From an uncultured Sutterella sp. (lineage in GTDB: Bacteria > Pseudomonadota > Gammaproteobacteria > Burkholderiales > Burkholderiaceae_F), in NCBI GenBank assembly GCA_900552195.1, contig URYO01000057.1, forward strand, positions 1-7,516: a stretch of 7,516 nucleotides of DNA, given 5' to 3'. Positions 7,193-7,516 of the stretch are shown one piece after another. The notes under the pieces were generated by a model. The model was given only the letters and a program-made list of their open reading frames with translations, did not search any database and was not told the origin of the DNA. The first letter of the stretch is position 1, and each line of letters starts with the position of its first letter. A program made the position numbers and the translations under genes.

Positions 7193-7441
7193 TTAAGCCA
7201 CCTCTCCTGCCAAATCGTGTTTTTTAACCATCCTGCCGTTCAACCAGCGGCCGCCCGTCAGTTCGATGCGCTGAACATTATTGGCTGCAATCGGAACTTC
7301 CTGGTGCGTCGTAAAAGCCACAATTCCGCCTTCATTAACATGCTCGGCAATTAGATTGGCTAAATTTGCCACGGCTTTAACGTCCAAAGCTGTGAAAGGT
7401 TCGTCTAAGACCCAGAATCCTGCGTGGCGGCTAAGGTAAAG
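7193..7441 (-). CDS. ccmA: Heme exporter ATP-binding protein CcmA, C-terminal part only
   Basis: About 82 C-terminal residues of the CcmA ABC ATPase are readable, from LYLSRHAG to the TAA at 7193-7195. They include the Walker B strand and catalytic Glu (FWVLDEPF), the D-loop (TALDV) and the switch His (FTTHQEV), followed by the usual CcmA end with its basic stretch. Walker A, the Q-loop and the LSAGQ signature are absent because the frame is lost upstream of about 7441, where the sequence changes to an unrelated SecA-like segment and the ccmA frame soon meets a TAA. The TTG at 7387 is an internal Leu codon of ALDV, not a start. The gene is likely whole in the organism and cut here by a chimeric join. 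It would be the first gene of the ccmA-I set. Confidence 0.88.
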   Translation of the reverse strand, partial: LYLSRHAGFWVLDEPFTALDVKAVANLANLIAEHVNEGGIVAFTTHQEVPIAANNVQRIELTGGRWLNGRMVKKHDLAGEVA

Positions 7442-7516
7442 ACTACGGTACGCTGTTTGTTCATCACATCGTCGTATTCCAGCAGGCGTTTACGGATACC
7501 GAAGTTGTTTTCTTCC
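7441..7516 (-). other. SecA-like fragment of probable Bacteroidota origin (chimeric contig end)
   Basis: Read on the minus strand from 7515, 25 codons encode a segment that includes [17 protein letters not shown] and ends QRTVV. This matches the conserved [10 protein letters not shown] region in the C-terminal half of the preprotein translocase ATPase SecA, and the [11 protein letters not shown] form is what I recall from Bacteroidota; proteobacterial SecA usually has RKQLLEYDDVANDQR. Immediately after QRTVV the match to SecA ends and the CcmA sequence begins in another frame; the SecA frame then runs into a TAG at 7407-7405. A natural gene would not stop there. I read it as a foreign fragment joined by assembly or library chimerism. 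SecA identity is strong; the phylum call rests on memory of the motif. Confidence 0.8.

Noticed and set aside
7193..7387. A separate 64-residue small protein starting at TTG 7387
   Set aside because: The TTG is the Leu of the ABC-ATPase ALDV motif; the frame continues upstream with Walker B residues, so it is the end of ccmA and not a small gene.
7193..7516. A natural SecA-CcmA fusion or frameshifted pseudogene
   Set aside because: The two parts are in different frames, both are cut inside conserved domains, and the SecA part looks like a different phylum. A chimeric join explains this more simply than a fusion.

Overview
The window is almost entirely one cytochrome c maturation (System I, Ccm) operon on the minus strand. 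At the left edge there is a convergent plus-strand gene for a parvulin-type peptidyl-prolyl isomerase, and at the right edge a short stretch of foreign sequence. Coding density is very high and base composition looks even. The isomerase resembles the Par27/PpiC family of Burkholderiales, and the Ccm proteins are of proteobacterial type. My best guess is a betaproteobacterium, perhaps a gut Sutterellaceae member, from a metagenome assembly. The class is a fairly confident guess; the family is only a guess.

Layout from left to right. At 1-657 (+) lies the 3' part of the isomerase gene. At 658-740 is a short convergent intergenic region with two perfect hairpins; the first (673-703) is a symmetric bidirectional intrinsic terminator. 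At 741-7441 (-) are nine ccm genes, transcribed from high to low coordinates in the order ccmA (3' part only), ccmB, ccmC, ccmD, ccmE, ccmF, ccmG, ccmH, ccmI. Spacings are minimal: ATGA overlaps at D/E, G/H and H/I, a TAATG overlap at C/D, and gaps of 2-20 bp elsewhere. In two places (E/F and F/G) the Shine-Dalgarno sequence of the next gene is built over the TAG stop of the previous one. The operon promoter lies upstream of ccmA and is not in the window.

How the genes work together, from knowledge of the family. CcmA and CcmB form an ABC-type module, and CcmC with CcmD loads heme onto the histidine of the periplasmic chaperone CcmE. The CcmAB ATPase frees holo-CcmE. CcmG and CcmH are thiol-disulfide proteins that keep the CXXCH cysteines of the apocytochrome reduced. 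CcmF, CcmH and CcmI make up the heme lyase, and CcmI holds the apocytochrome. All key residues I looked for are present: the CcmF and CcmC WWD motifs and heme histidines, the CcmE HDENY motif, the CcmG WCGSC motif and the CcmH LRCLVC motif. The pathway therefore looks functional.

The one real anomaly is at the right end. Upstream of about 7441 the ccmA reading frame is lost. The last 76 bases instead encode, on the minus strand, a segment of SecA of the type found in Bacteroidota. This is most simply a chimeric assembly or read joint, not biology. I found no undescribed system here.
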